DNA of 64,000 nucleotides from Pantoea septica (GCF_002095575.1 NZ_MLJJ01000020.1:28013-92012); one strand, 5' to 3'; shown: positions 39,873 through 49,174, counted from the stretch's first letter. A program made the numbers and translations. The notes: generated from the sequence alone by a model not told the origin.

Positions 39873-41357
39873 ATGCTAAGCGCATCGTCACTTTATGCTG
39901 CGATTGATCTGGGATCCAACAGCTTTCATATGCTGGTGGTGCGCGAAGTTTCCGGAAGCATTCAGACCGTCGCGCGCATTAAGCGCAAGGTGCGTCTGGC
40001 TGCCGGCCTGGATAAAAATAACCATCTTTCCGTCGAAGCGATGACGCGCGGCTGGGAATGTCTGAAGCTCTTCTCCGAACAGCTGCAGGATATTCCTTCC
40101 GAGCAAATCCGCGTAGTCGCGACCGCCACGCTGCGCCTGGCGGCCAACGCCAGCGAATTCCTGTTTACCGCACAGCAGATCCTGGGCTGTCCGATTAACG
40201 TTATCAGCGGCGAAGAGGAAGCGCGCCTGATTTATCAGGGCGTCGCGCACACCACGGGCGGCTCGGACAAACGGCTGGTGGTCGATATCGGCGGCGGCAG
40301 CACCGAGCTGGCCACCGGCGACGGCTCGCACGCCTCCGTGCTGTTTAGTCTGCCTATGGGCTGCGTAACCTGGCTTGAACGCTTTTTTAGCGACCGTCGT
40401 CTGGCAAAAGAGAATTTCGACGCCGCCGAGCAGGCCGCAATCGACATGCTCCGCCCTATCGCCTCGCCGCTGCGCGCTCACGGCTGGGAAGCCTGCGTCG
40501 GCGCCTCTGGCACCGTACAGGCGCTGCAGGAGATTATGGTGGCGCAGGGCATGGATGAACGCATCACCCTGAGTAAGCTGCAGCAGCTCAAACAGCGCGC
40601 CATTCAGTGCGGCAAGCTGGAAGAGCTGGAGATCGAAGGCTTAACGCTGGAGCGCGCGCTGGTTTTCCCCAGCGGGCTTTCAATTCTGATTGCGGTATTC
40701 CAGGAGCTCGGCATCGAAAGCATGACGCTGGCGGGCGGCGCGCTGCGCGAGGGGCTGGTTTACGGCATGCTGCATCTGCCGGTCGATCGCGATATCCGCA
40801 GCCGCACGCTGCAGAACGTCCAGCGTCGTTTTTCTATTGATGTGGAACAGGCGGCGCGCGTGCGTCAGCTGGCCGATGTCTTTTTTCGACAGGTGAGCGC
40901 GGTATGGAAACTGGATCAGCGCTGCCGCGAGCTGCTGCTCAGCGCCAGCGCGATACACGAAATCGGCCTTAGCGTCGACTTCCGCCAGGCTCCGCAGCAC
41001 GCCGCCTATCTGGTGCGCCATCTCGATCTCCCCGGCTTTACGCCCGCGCAGAAAAAACTGCTGGCCTGCCTGCTGCAGAACCAGAGCGGCAGCATCGATT
41101 TAGCGCTGCTGACCCAGCAAAACGCCCTGCCGCCGCGCCTTGCCGAACGCCTCTGCCGTCTGCTGCGACTGGCGATCATCTTCTCCAGCCGTCGTCGCGA
41201 CGATACGCTGCCTGCGGTGCGCTTACAGGCTGACGACGATACGCTGCATCTCACTCTGCCGGCAGGCTGGCTGGAAGCGCACCCGCTGCGCGCCGAGCTG
41301 CTGGACCAGGAGAGCCATTACCAGTCCTATGTGCACTGGCTGCTGCAACTATCTTAA
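39873..41357 (+). CDS. gppA: Guanosine-5'-triphosphate,3'-diphosphate pyrophosphatase GppA
   Basis: A 494-residue Ppx/GppA phosphatase of the E. coli length. The actin-like ATPase fold shows [16 protein letters not shown] at the start, [17 protein letters not shown], and [13 protein letters not shown]. The C-terminal half is the HD-like domain ([33 protein letters not shown]). It converts pppGpp to ppGpp in the stringent response. It is probably co-transcribed with rhlB, and is convergent with rep across a palindromic element. Confidence 0.96.
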   Translation: MLSASSLYAAIDLGSNSFHMLVVREVSGSIQTVARIKRKVRLAAGLDKNNHLSVEAMTRGWECLKLFSEQLQDIPSEQIRVVATATLRLAANASEFLFTAQQILGCPINVISGEEEARLIYQGVAHTTGGSDKRLVVDIGGGSTELATGDGSHASVLFSLPMGCVTWLERFFSDRRLAKENFDAAEQAAIDMLRPIASPLRAHGWEACVGASGTVQALQEIMVAQGMDERITLSKLQQLKQRAIQCGKLEELEIEGLTLERALVFPSGLSILIAVFQELGIESMTLAGGALREGLVYGMLHLPVDRDIRSRTLQNVQRRFSIDVEQAARVRQLADVFFRQVSAVWKLDQRCRELLLSASAIHEIGLSVDFRQAPQHAAYLVRHLDLPGFTPAQKKLLACLLQNQSGSIDLALLTQQNALPPRLAERLCRLLRLAIIFSSRRRDDTLPAVRLQADDDTLHLTLPAGWLEAHPLRAELLDQESHYQSYVHWLLQLS

Positions 41358-41366
41358 AGCCGGAGA

Positions 41367-41449
41367 TCAGCGCTTATTCAGGGAAAGATACTCATGACAG
41401 CACCGTTAAGCGGTCTATTACGCGTATCTTTCCCTGGTTAATAAGCTGA
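41367..41449. repeat. 83-bp long palindrome between gppA and rep
   Basis: Left arm 41367-41391 and right arm 41424-41449 share 13 contiguous complementary bases (CAGGGAAAGATAC/GTATCTTTCCCTG). Pairing continues outward through CTTATT and TCAGC with small bulges, about 25 bases in all. The 32-base loop contains a small ACCG/CGGT stem. No T-run follows on either strand. It could be a bidirectional terminator for the convergent genes or a dispersed palindromic repeat. Confidence 0.55.
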
Positions 41450-41476
41450 TAAGGCGCAGCGAAGCAGAAACAATAC

Positions 41477-43498
41477 TTAGCCCTTTTTCGCCTTCTCCAG
41501 CATCGCCCGCAGTCCGGCGACCCGCGTTTGCCCGGTTTTCATCCGCTCTTCGGCGCTGACGACCTTGCGCTCGGTTTCCCAGACGACATCATCCTGCGGC
41601 AGCTCCAGCAAAAAGCGGCTCGGCTCCGGGCGCACCAGCTCGCCGTACTGGCGACGCTCGCGGCAGAGCGTAAAGGTCAGCTCTTTCTGCGCGCGGGTAA
41701 TGCCGACATAGGCCAGACGTCGCTCCTCTTCGATGTTGTTCTCATCGATGCTGCTCTGATGCGGCAGCAGCCCTTCTTCCATGCCGACCAGAAAGACGTA
41801 GGGGAATTCCAGCCCTTTCGAGGCGTGCAGCGTCATCAGCTGCACCTGATCGAGCTCTTCGTCGCTCTCGCCGCGCTCCATCATATCGCGCAGCGTAAAG
41901 CGCGTTACCACCTGCGTCAGCGTCATCGGCTCATCGATATCGCTGCCTTCAAGCATCTCCGTCATCCACTGAAACAGCGTATTGACGTTCTTCATGCGCA
42001 TTTCGGCCGCTTTCGGACTGCCCGACGTTTCGAACAACCAGCTTTCATAGTCGATGCCGCGGATCAGATCGCGCACCGCATTGACCGGCTCGCGCTCGGT
42101 CATCTGCACGATCTCCTGCAGCCAGTGGGTAAAGCGCTGCAGATGTTCCAGGCCGCGCCCGCTTAACGTCTGCCCCAGGCCGACGTCGAAACTGGCGTTA
42201 AACAGGCTTTTGTTGCGCAGGTTCGCCCACTCGCCCAGCTTTTGCAGCGTCGCCGGGCCAATCTCGCGACGCGGCGTGTTGACGATGCGCAAAAAGGCGC
42301 TGTCGTCGTCCGGGTTGGTAAGCACGCGCAAATAGGCGAGCAGATCTTTAATCTCCGGCCGCGAAAAAAACGAGGTGCCGCCAGAGATGCGATAGGGAAT
42401 GCGGTTCTGCATCAGCATCTTTTCAAACACGCGCGACTGATGATTGCCGCGATAGAGAATCGCGTAATCTTTATACTGCGTTTTATTGATGAAATGGTGT
42501 GCGATCAGCTCGCCCGTCACGCGCTCCGCCTCATGATCCTCATGGTTCGCGGTCAGCACTTTAAGTTCGCTGCCGAGACCGAGCTCGGAGAAAAGCCGCT
42601 TCTCGAACACGTGCGGGTTGTTGGCGATCAGGATATTCGCCGCTTTCAGGATGCGCTGCGACGAACGGTAGTTCTGCTCCAGCTTGATCACCTCCAGCGC
42701 CGGGAAATCCTCTTTCAGCAGCACCAGATTCTGCGGCCGCGCGCCGCGCCAGGAGTAGATCGACTGGTCGTCGTCGCCGACCACGGTAAAGCGCGCCCGC
42801 GCGCCCACCAGCAGCTTCACCAGCTCATACTGGCTGGTGTTGGTGTCCTGATACTCATCCACCAGCAGATAGCGGATGCGCTGTTGCCAGCGTTCCCGCA
42901 CCTCCTGATTGCGCTGCAGCAGCAGCGTCGGCAGCAGGATCAAATCGTCGAAGTCGAGCACGTTGCACGATTTCAGATGCTGATCGTAGAGGCTGTAGCA
43001 GTGGGCGAAGATATTGTCGCGCTCGCCGCGCGCCAGCGCGGCGGCGCGCGGCGGATCGATCAAATCGTTCTTCCAGTTGGAGATGGTCGAGATTAGCTGC
43101 TGCAGCAGCGTCTTGTCCTCTTCCAGCCACGGCTGCGTCAAATCTTTCAGCAGCGCCAGCTGGTCAGTATCGTCGAACAGCGAGAAATTGGACTTCATGC
43201 CCAGCGCGGCGTATTCGCGCTTGATGATCTCCAGTCCCAGCGTATGGAAGGTGGAGATCATCAGGCCGCGCGCCTCTTTTTTCCCCAGCGTCTGGGCGAC
43301 GCGCTCTTTCATCTCGCGCGAGGCTTTATTGGTAAAGGTAACCGCCGCGATATGGCGCGCCTGATAGCCGCACTCGCGGATCAGATGGGCAATCTTATTG
43401 GTGATGACGCGGGTTTTGCCCGATCCCGCTCCCGCCAGCACCAGACAGGGGCCGGTAACAAACTCGACGGCGCGTTGTTGGCTGGGGTTTAAACGCAT
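41477..43498 (-). CDS. rep: ATP-dependent DNA helicase Rep
   Basis: A 673-residue superfamily 1A helicase with the E. coli length. It starts [40 protein letters not shown], with Walker A at about 22-29. Motif II is [14 protein letters not shown], motif III is [19 protein letters not shown], and motif VI is [14 protein letters not shown]. It is the accessory replicative helicase that removes nucleoprotein barriers with DnaB. It is paralogous to UvrD in the same window. It is divergent from ppiC with a 74-base gap. Confidence 0.98.
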   Translation of the reverse strand: MRLNPSQQRAVEFVTGPCLVLAGAGSGKTRVITNKIAHLIRECGYQARHIAAVTFTNKASREMKERVAQTLGKKEARGLMISTFHTLGLEIIKREYAALGMKSNFSLFDDTDQLALLKDLTQPWLEEDKTLLQQLISTISNWKNDLIDPPRAAALARGERDNIFAHCYSLYDQHLKSCNVLDFDDLILLPTLLLQRNQEVRERWQQRIRYLLVDEYQDTNTSQYELVKLLVGARARFTVVGDDDQSIYSWRGARPQNLVLLKEDFPALEVIKLEQNYRSSQRILKAANILIANNPHVFEKRLFSELGLGSELKVLTANHEDHEAERVTGELIAHHFINKTQYKDYAILYRGNHQSRVFEKMLMQNRIPYRISGGTSFFSRPEIKDLLAYLRVLTNPDDDSAFLRIVNTPRREIGPATLQKLGEWANLRNKSLFNASFDVGLGQTLSGRGLEHLQRFTHWLQEIVQMTEREPVNAVRDLIRGIDYESWLFETSGSPKAAEMRMKNVNTLFQWMTEMLEGSDIDEPMTLTQVVTRFTLRDMMERGESDEELDQVQLMTLHASKGLEFPYVFLVGMEEGLLPHQSSIDENNIEEERRLAYVGITRAQKELTFTLCRERRQYGELVRPEPSRFLLELPQDDVVWETERKVVSAEERMKTGQTRVAGLRAMLEKAKKG

Positions 43499-43572
43499 AG
43501 TAAAAAATCGCTCAGTAAAAAGAGAGGAGGATGAAATAATGGGCGGCCAGTATACACAATCAGAGGACTATC

Positions 43573-43854
43573 ATGGCGAAAACCGCGGCGGCTTTACACA
43601 TCCTGGTGAAAGAGGAAGCGCTGGCTAACGAACTGCTGGCGAAGCTGGAAAAGGGCGCCAGTTTTCAGCAGCTGGCGAAGAAACACTCGACCTGTCCTTC
43701 CGGACGCAACGGCGGCGATTTAGGCGAGTTTCGACAAGGCCAGATGGTGCCGGCCTTTGATAAAGCGGTCTTCACCTGCCCGCTGATAAAACCCTTCGGG
43801 CCGGTGAAAACCGCATTTGGCTATCACATCATTAAAGTGCTTTACCGCAGCTGA
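43573..43854 (+). CDS. ppiC: Cytosolic parvulin-type peptidyl-prolyl isomerase PpiC
   Basis: A 93-residue single-domain parvulin of the E. coli length: [22 protein letters not shown], then [27 protein letters not shown], and GYHIIKVLY at the end. It catalyses proline cis/trans isomerisation in the cytosol; no signal peptide is present. The stop codon (43852-43854) is immediately adjacent to the stop codon of the convergent yhjG gene, with no spacer. In E. coli ilvC lies on this side. Confidence 0.96.
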   Translation: MAKTAAALHILVKEEALANELLAKLEKGASFQQLAKKHSTCPSGRNGGDLGEFRQGQMVPAFDKAVFTCPLIKPFGPVKTAFGYHIIKVLYRS

Positions 43855-45915
43855 TCACTTTTTGCTTTTCATCTGCTGCAGCACGTTGCTGCACTGGTTA
43901 TCCTCGTTGTCGCTTGGGCTGATCAACGCCAGCAGCGCGGCGGCAGGGCCGACCACGGTGCCGAGCGCAACGGCGGCCGCGCCGCGCGCCAGCAGCGGGC
44001 CGGTTTTAACCCCGGCGTCAGGATTTTTAAAGGTGCCGCGAACGTAAAGCGGCGAACGCAGCGTCACGATGCGGATGCCTTTACTCTCTGGATTGATCGA
44101 GAGATCCAGGCGCTCGCTGGCGAAGTTGGCGTTGCCGGTGACGTTGATGACCGCATTTTCGGTATCAAACACGAACAGGTTCGGCGTCGCGACGCCGTTT
44201 TGCAGCTTCACATCCGTCGCGGCGCAGTTGATACGCACCTCATCGTCGCCAAACAGCTTGCCGACCACATAGTTGCCGACGTTCAACCCGGCGATCTCCA
44301 TCAGGCTGCGGCTGATCAAGCCATTGTTCATCAGCAGCTTCAGCTGGCCGTTGCTGGTCGCGAGCAGATCCGCCACCGAGTTGCCGCTGCCGGTAAAGCT
44401 GGCGTCGCCGTTTAGCTGCCCCAGGCTGCGCTGCATCGCTTCCACATTGGGGAAGAGCTGACGCAGATGCAGACGACGCGCGTGGATGTCGGCGCGGCCG
44501 CGCATCGGCGACTTATCCCCTTCCAGACGAATCGTGCTGTTCAGCGTGCCGCCTGCCATGCCGAAGCGCAGCGGATCGAGCAGCAGATCGCCACCTTTCA
44601 GCTGCAAATGGGTGTAAAGGTCGCTCAACGGCAGCGAATTGCCATGTTCGATGCGCTTGCCGGTGAACTTCACGTCGGCGTCCATAACGTCCCAGCTTTT
44701 GGTGTCGAAGGTGTCATGCGGCAGAACGCGATCGGCGGGCTGCGTCGTTTTTTCGCCGCGTTTCGCCTTCGCCTGCGCGGTTTTCGCGCTGCCTTTGCCG
44801 GAGTCGACGCCGATAAGCGGGCCCAGATCCGCCATACGCAGCTGCTTCGAACTCAGCTCGCCCACCAGCGCCGGTCGCGGTTTTCCCTGAGTGTAGGTGA
44901 GCGTGCCGTGAATATCGCTGTCGCCGATATGGCCGTTAAAGTTTTCGTAATGGTATTCCGGCCCTTTTTTGCCGGCGAAGCGGGCGGTCAGGTGGCCGTC
45001 GGTTTCATAGGGCGGCGTATCGGGCAAGAGCACGCCGGTCAGCCCATAGAGATTGGCGAGCGTGTCGCCCGAGAAGCGCAGCCGAACGTTCACGCCGCCA
45101 AGATTCATCGGATCCTGAATGCCGCCCGTAACCTGCACGCGCGTAGAGCCGTTACGTATATCGGCCTGAATCGGGAACGGCGTGTTTTTGCTGCGCAGCG
45201 AGAGCATGCCGCCGGTTTTGCCTTCCCCTTCCAGCTGCTCGTTGTTATAGGTGCCGCGCGCCTCCCAGCCGAAAACGAAGTCGCCTGCGCCTTTCTGCGC
45301 GTCGCTGCCGCCGGCAATCTGTCCATAAGGCACCGGCTTGCCGAGCGGATTGATTTTTACCGTCACGTCGGCTTTATTGACCGCATCGCGGTAACGCAGC
45401 TGGCCCTGGTCGAACAGAATATTGTCGAGGCGGAATGACCAGGCGGATGGCGCCGCGCTGGCATCGGGGTTCTCGCTGTCGGCGAGATTGAAGGTCCAGT
45501 TGTTCTTTTTGTCAGCGGTCTGAATCAGCCGCGCATCGGGCTGCTGAAGTTTGATCCACGGGAGGTAAAGTTCTTTATGCAGCAGCGCCAGCGGCGACAG
45601 GGTGGCATCGACGCGCTCCAGATGCACCATCGTTACCTCCGCCATTTCAGGCGGATTACCTAATATAATGTCCTGCGCATGCACATGCGGCCAGGGTATC
45701 CAGCTACGCCAGCCCGGCTCATCGCGGTTGCGCTCCCAGGCGACGCCCAGATCGCCGCGAATCGCGAACTGGCGATTCAGTTCCGTCGAGACTTTCTGGT
45801 TGATGGTGGGCTTGAGACGATTCCAGTCAAAGGTCGCGATGATGATGATCACCACCACGATCAGCAATAAAAAAATCCCGACTATCCAGCTAACAACTTT
45901 TCCCGTGCGCGACAT
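43855..45915 (-). CDS. yhjG: AsmA-family inner-membrane-anchored protein YhjG
   Basis: A 686-residue protein when started at ATG 45915 (MSRTGKVVSWIVGIFLLLIVVVIIIIATFDWNRLKPTINQKV); an upstream ATG adds eight unconserved residues. One N-terminal membrane helix (about 8-27) is followed by a large periplasmic beta-rich AsmA-like domain. The C-terminus has a conserved YVRGTFKNPDAGVKTGPLLARG segment and a final hydrophobic stretch. AsmA-family members are thought to move phospholipid between membranes; the specific role of YhjG is unknown. It lies downstream of pdeH on the same strand after a 63-base gap. Confidence 0.92.
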   Translation of the reverse strand: MSRTGKVVSWIVGIFLLLIVVVIIIIATFDWNRLKPTINQKVSTELNRQFAIRGDLGVAWERNRDEPGWRSWIPWPHVHAQDIILGNPPEMAEVTMVHLERVDATLSPLALLHKELYLPWIKLQQPDARLIQTADKKNNWTFNLADSENPDASAAPSAWSFRLDNILFDQGQLRYRDAVNKADVTVKINPLGKPVPYGQIAGGSDAQKGAGDFVFGWEARGTYNNEQLEGEGKTGGMLSLRSKNTPFPIQADIRNGSTRVQVTGGIQDPMNLGGVNVRLRFSGDTLANLYGLTGVLLPDTPPYETDGHLTARFAGKKGPEYHYENFNGHIGDSDIHGTLTYTQGKPRPALVGELSSKQLRMADLGPLIGVDSGKGSAKTAQAKAKRGEKTTQPADRVLPHDTFDTKSWDVMDADVKFTGKRIEHGNSLPLSDLYTHLQLKGGDLLLDPLRFGMAGGTLNSTIRLEGDKSPMRGRADIHARRLHLRQLFPNVEAMQRSLGQLNGDASFTGSGNSVADLLATSNGQLKLLMNNGLISRSLMEIAGLNVGNYVVGKLFGDDEVRINCAATDVKLQNGVATPNLFVFDTENAVINVTGNANFASERLDLSINPESKGIRIVTLRSPLYVRGTFKNPDAGVKTGPLLARGAAAVALGTVVGPAAALLALISPSDNEDNQCSNVLQQMKSKK

Positions 45916-45978
45916 CTCGCTTACTCCTTGCCTGTCCACAGTCTCCGTTAAAGATAGTCGAGACGTTGTGGAACGGCA

Positions 45979-46752
45979 TCAGACAAGCTGAAGCGGCAGA
46001 TGATTAAGTTGCGAAAAGGGGACCGGCCTTGAAAAAAAGTAGCCCTGCGCTGCCATTGCGGGCGAGCAGCACACCTGCCGCCACTCCTCCTCGGTCTCGA
46101 CGCCTTCGACGATCACGCCGTTACAGTAACGGTTAATCAACGCCAGCAGCATCGAGAAGAGCGCCTGGCCCTCTTCGGTGCGGCGCAGCAAGATAAACAG
46201 CTCGCGCGACAGCTTGATATAGTCGTACTTAAGCTCCGTCAGCGCGGAAAAGTTGGCCATACCGGATCCGAAATCGTCCAGCCACAGCGGCCCCAGCTCC
46301 GGCATCTGCGCGATCATCTCCTCCTGCGGCAGCGCGTGATGTTCGGTGAGTTCGAAGCGCACCCACGGCAGCTCGGTAATCAGGCGTCGAATCGGCGGAT
46401 GCTGCTGAATCGCCATCAGCGTCGGCCCGTCGATATTCACCGACGCCACAATCTGGTTGTCGCAAAAAAAGGGCTGCCACTCTTTCAGCAGCGCCAGCTG
46501 CTCATGAACGACGTGCAGACGCTGATTAATTGCCAGCGCCTCAAAGTAGGCCTCCGGCGAGAGTTTTTTTTCCGGCGCGGTCGGATGCGTGACGGCGGTC
46601 AGGATTTCAATTGCCAGCAACCGGCCCGATACCTGGTATATCGGCTGGAAAGTGTAGAATCGTTGGCATTGCTGCCAGAAGAGACGCGCTTCCTGCTGTG
46701 GGTTGATGTCAGTTGAAGAAGGTAGCCGATGACTAATATTCTTCATCACCAT
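45979..46752 (-). CDS. pdeH: c-di-GMP phosphodiesterase PdeH (YhjH)
   Basis: A 257-residue stand-alone EAL-domain protein (E. coli 255). The ATG at 46752 is chosen because AGGA lies 8 bases upstream. The EAL signature is modified to E-I-L (LLAIEILTAV), as in E. coli where it is E-L-L. Other catalytic motifs are intact: VNIDGPT, FELTEH, LWLDDFGSGMANFSAL, DYIKL, and IVEGVETEEEW. It degrades c-di-GMP in the cytosol and in E. coli is co-regulated with flagella, favouring motility over cellulose. It is divergent from kdgK. Confidence 0.95.
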   Translation of the reverse strand: MVMKNISHRLPSSTDINPQQEARLFWQQCQRFYTFQPIYQVSGRLLAIEILTAVTHPTAPEKKLSPEAYFEALAINQRLHVVHEQLALLKEWQPFFCDNQIVASVNIDGPTLMAIQQHPPIRRLITELPWVRFELTEHHALPQEEMIAQMPELGPLWLDDFGSGMANFSALTELKYDYIKLSRELFILLRRTEEGQALFSMLLALINRYCNGVIVEGVETEEEWRQVCCSPAMAAQGYFFSRPVPFSQLNHLPLQLV

Positions 46753-46886
46753 GGTTTTTTCCTGGTTGGTGGCAAGTGCCATGTGTCAGCGCAGCGGCGA
46801 GTCTCAGCTGTGCCCGCCCTGTCTCTTTCCGCCTGCTGGCCACATAAGACTACAGAGTGTACCAATCCGTATCGGGCGCAATCGTG

Positions 46887-46937
46887 AAAAAAAGCCCGGC
46901 TTTGGCCGTTAAATCGCCGCGAAGACAGGCTTTTTTT
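46887..46937. terminator. Bidirectional terminator-like hairpin between divergent pdeH and kdgK
   Basis: AAAAAAAGCC (46887-46896) pairs with GGCTTTTTTT (46928-46937). A nested CGGC/GCCG stem lies just inside the left arm. On either strand it looks like a hairpin followed by seven T residues. No coding gene ends here on either strand, since both flanking genes start and point away. Confidence 0.55.
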
Positions 46938-46950
46938 ACCTTAAGTGGAA

Positions 46951-46967
46951 TTAAAACGGCGTTTTAA
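46951..46967. promoter_or_regulatory. KdgR-type operator upstream of kdgK
   Basis: TTAAAACGGCGTTTTAA has perfect 7-bp inverted arms around GGC. With flanking bases it agrees well with the KdgR consensus as I recall it (AATRAAAYRNYRTTTYATT, about 16 of 19). It lies 65 bases upstream of kdgK, a gene repressed by KdgR in other enterobacteria. Confidence 0.65.
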
Positions 46968-46973
46968 AAATAG

Positions 46974-47002
46974 TTGACGTCTGCCATACCAGACGCGAGA
47001 CT
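46974..47002 (+). promoter_or_regulatory. Candidate kdgK promoter containing an 18-bp inverted repeat
   Basis: TTGACG at 46974-46979 is a good -35 hexamer, but the -10 at 17 bases (GAGACT, 46997-47002) is poor. The spacer is occupied by CGTCTG-CCATAC-CAGACG (46978-46995), perfect 6-bp inverted arms, which may be an operator or an RNA hairpin. Confidence 0.35.
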
Positions 47003-47032
47003 AAGGCACTATTTCACTACAGGCCAAAAACC

Positions 47033-47965
47033 ATGACGCATAAAAAAATAGCCATTATCGGCGAGTGCATGATTGAGCTGTCCGAGAAGGGTGAGAGCAT
47101 TAAACGCGGCTTCGGCGGCGATACGCTGAACACGGCGATCTATCTGGCGCGCCAGGCGGATGAGACGCAGCTCAGCGTCGATTATGTGACGGCGCTGGGC
47201 ATTGATTCCTTCAGCGATCAGATGATCGCCGCCTGGCAGCAGGAGAAGGTAGGCACGCGTCTGATCCAGCGGCTGGAAAACAAAATGCCCGGCCTGTATG
47301 TCATTGAAACTGACGACAAAGGCGAGCGCACTTTCTGGTACTGGCGCAGCGATGCCGCCGCGCGCTACTGGCTGGACGCGCCGCAGTCCGCCGCTATCGT
47401 CGACGAGCTGGCGCGCTACGACTACCTCTACCTGAGCGGCATTTCGCTGGCGATCCTGCCTGACGACAGTCGCGAGAAGCTGATGGCGCTGCTGGATCGC
47501 TGCCGCGCTAACGGCGGTCAGGTGATTTTCGACAATAACTATCGTCCACGCCTGTGGGCCGACAAAGCGAGCGCGCAGCAGGCCTATAGCGCCATGCTGC
47601 AGCGCACCGATATCGCCTTTTTGACGCTGGATGACGAACATCTGCTGTGGGGCGAGCACCCTTTAAGCGCGGTGATTGCGCGCACGCGCGAGGCCGGCGC
47701 CAGCGAGATCGTGATTAAGCGCGGCGCCGACTCTTGTCTGGTGGCGATCGGCGACGACGCGCTGATTGACGTGCCAGCCGTCCGTCTCGATGCGGCGCGC
47801 ATCATTGATACCACCGCGGCAGGCGACTCTTTCAGCGCCGGCTATCTGTCGCAGCGTCTGACGGGCGGCTCGCCGCAGGCCGCCGCCGAGCGCGGCCATC
47901 TGACCGCCAGCACGGTGATCCAGCATCGCGGCGCGATCGTTCCGCTGGAAGCGATGCCGGCATAA
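47033..47965 (+). CDS. kdgK: 2-dehydro-3-deoxygluconokinase KdgK
   Basis: A 310-residue PfkB-family sugar kinase (E. coli 309). Typical segments are IAIIGECMIELSEKG, KRGFGGDTLNTAIYLARQ and VIFDNNYRPRLWADK. The C-terminal anion hole and catalytic base are in DTTAAGDSFSAGYLSQRLTGG. It phosphorylates 2-keto-3-deoxygluconate to KDPG for the Entner-Doudoroff aldolase, in hexuronate and pectin catabolism. It has a KdgR-type operator upstream and a G+C-rich hairpin downstream. Confidence 0.96.
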   Translation: MTHKKIAIIGECMIELSEKGESIKRGFGGDTLNTAIYLARQADETQLSVDYVTALGIDSFSDQMIAAWQQEKVGTRLIQRLENKMPGLYVIETDDKGERTFWYWRSDAAARYWLDAPQSAAIVDELARYDYLYLSGISLAILPDDSREKLMALLDRCRANGGQVIFDNNYRPRLWADKASAQQAYSAMLQRTDIAFLTLDDEHLLWGEHPLSAVIARTREAGASEIVIKRGADSCLVAIGDDALIDVPAVRLDAARIIDTTAAGDSFSAGYLSQRLTGGSPQAAAERGHLTASTVIQHRGAIVPLEAMPA

Positions 47966-47971
47966 CGTCCG

Positions 47972-47988
47972 CCCCGCGTTGCGGGGCG
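47972..47988 (+). terminator. G+C-rich hairpin after kdgK
   Basis: GCCCCGC/GCGGGGC with a 3-base loop lies seven bases after the kdgK stop. There is no T-run, so it may stabilise the 3' end or act weakly as a terminator. Confidence 0.4.
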
Positions 47989-48297
47989 TGCGACCTCTCC
48001 CCGACGAACGCTCGGCCGAAACCGCCTTAAATTTGCCTTATCGCCCGACAGTTGACGACCAGTTGCCGTTAAGAGAAAAATTAACGCCGGCCCTGATTTT
48101 TACCCATGCGACAGACCGCTTTTCACGCCTGAAATCCCGCTTATTCTTTATTCCAGGCATAGTCTGAATCCGCCGCTCCGGGCCGTTTTCGGATGGACGA
48201 CCGCCGCAAAAAAGACCATCTTTTCCTCAACAACAGCAGGACGCTGTTAGCCGGCCGCGATAAAAAACGACAACATTCCTCGCATCAGGACCGTTTT
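47989..48297. other. Intergenic stretch before the esterase gene; only weak promoter-like elements
   Basis: No credible gene lies here. TTGACG (48050-48055), with AAAAAT 18 bases further on, could be a promoter for the downstream hydrolase. An inverted repeat CGTTAA-N8-TTAACG lies at 48067-48086. The A+T content is higher than in the surrounding genes in places. Confidence 0.3.
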
Positions 48298-49170
48298 ATG
48301 CACACAGAAATTATCAATATCTGGCCCAATGGCGACGCGCCAGGCGCCAGCGATTCGCGCGCGCAGTCGCAAATCGTCGATCTGGCGAAAGAGTATGAGC
48401 CTTACGATCGCGCGGCGACCGGCGTGCGCTGTCCGGAGATCGCCATCTGGCATCCCGAAGAGTCCAACGGCATCACGCTGCTGGTGGCGCCGGGCGGCGG
48501 CTATCAGCGCGTTCTGATCGACCGCGAAGGCAGCGCGCTGGCGACCTTTTTCACCGCGATGGGCTATACCCTGGCGGTAATGACCTATCGCCTGCCCTAT
48601 GACGGTCACCACGAAGGCGCAGACGCGCCGCTGGCCGACGCGCAGCGTGCGGTGCGCGTGCTGCGCGATCGCGCCCAGCGCGGCCTGAACGGCAAATATA
48701 TCGTCATGACGGGCTTCTCGGCAGGCGGTCACGTCGCCGCCAGCCTGGGCACGCGCTTCGCTGAAAAAATCTATCCGGTGCAGGACGCCGCAGACAGCTT
48801 CTCGCCGCGTCCCGATGCGATGGTGCTGGTCTATCCGGTGATCAGCATGCGCGACGGCGTGGCGCATGAGGGTTCGCGCACGCGCCTGCTGGGCGCCTGG
48901 CCCGATGCGAAAACCATCGAAGCCTATTCGCTGGAGACGCGCGTCCACGCGCAGACGCCGCCGACGCTGCTTATTCACGCGGCGGATGATGAAACGGTCT
49001 CGGTGAACAACAGCATGGCGTTTTTCAGCGCGCTCCGCGAACACAAGGTGCCCGCAGAGCTGCATTTTTATCAGAAAGGCGGCCACGGATTCGGCATCCG
49101 CGGCGTTGCGGATCTGCCCCTTGCCAGCTGGCCGATGCTGGTGACCGAGTGGCTCAGGGCGAAAACCTGA
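48298..49170 (+). CDS. Alpha/beta hydrolase, acetylesterase-like (BD-FAE/Aes type)
   Basis: A 290-residue cytosolic-looking hydrolase. The ATG at 48298 has AGGA 8 bases upstream and gives MHTEIINIWPNGDAPGAS; an in-frame ATG 35 codons earlier adds an unlikely charged leader. The oxyanion segment APGGGY is at 64-69, the nucleophile elbow GFSAGGH has Ser141, and Asp230 or 231 in HAADDETVS and His263 in GGHGFGIR complete the triad. Relatives are acetyl-xylan and other carbohydrate esterases. No signal peptide is present, unlike many secreted members. It follows kdgK on the same strand but 332 bases away, and is absent from this position in E. coli. A role in deacetylating plant-derived sugars is an inference. 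Confidence 0.75.
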   Translation: MHTEIINIWPNGDAPGASDSRAQSQIVDLAKEYEPYDRAATGVRCPEIAIWHPEESNGITLLVAPGGGYQRVLIDREGSALATFFTAMGYTLAVMTYRLPYDGHHEGADAPLADAQRAVRVLRDRAQRGLNGKYIVMTGFSAGGHVAASLGTRFAEKIYPVQDAADSFSPRPDAMVLVYPVISMRDGVAHEGSRTRLLGAWPDAKTIEAYSLETRVHAQTPPTLLIHAADDETVSVNNSMAFFSALREHKVPAELHFYQKGGHGFGIRGVADLPLASWPMLVTEWLRAKT

Positions 49171-49174
49171 CCTG

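Noticed and set aside
46850..46900. A flagellar sigma-28 promoter for pdeH
   Set aside because: A CCCGATAC resembling the GCCGATAA element is present on the minus strand, but the bases 11 upstream match the -35 consensus at only three of eight positions.
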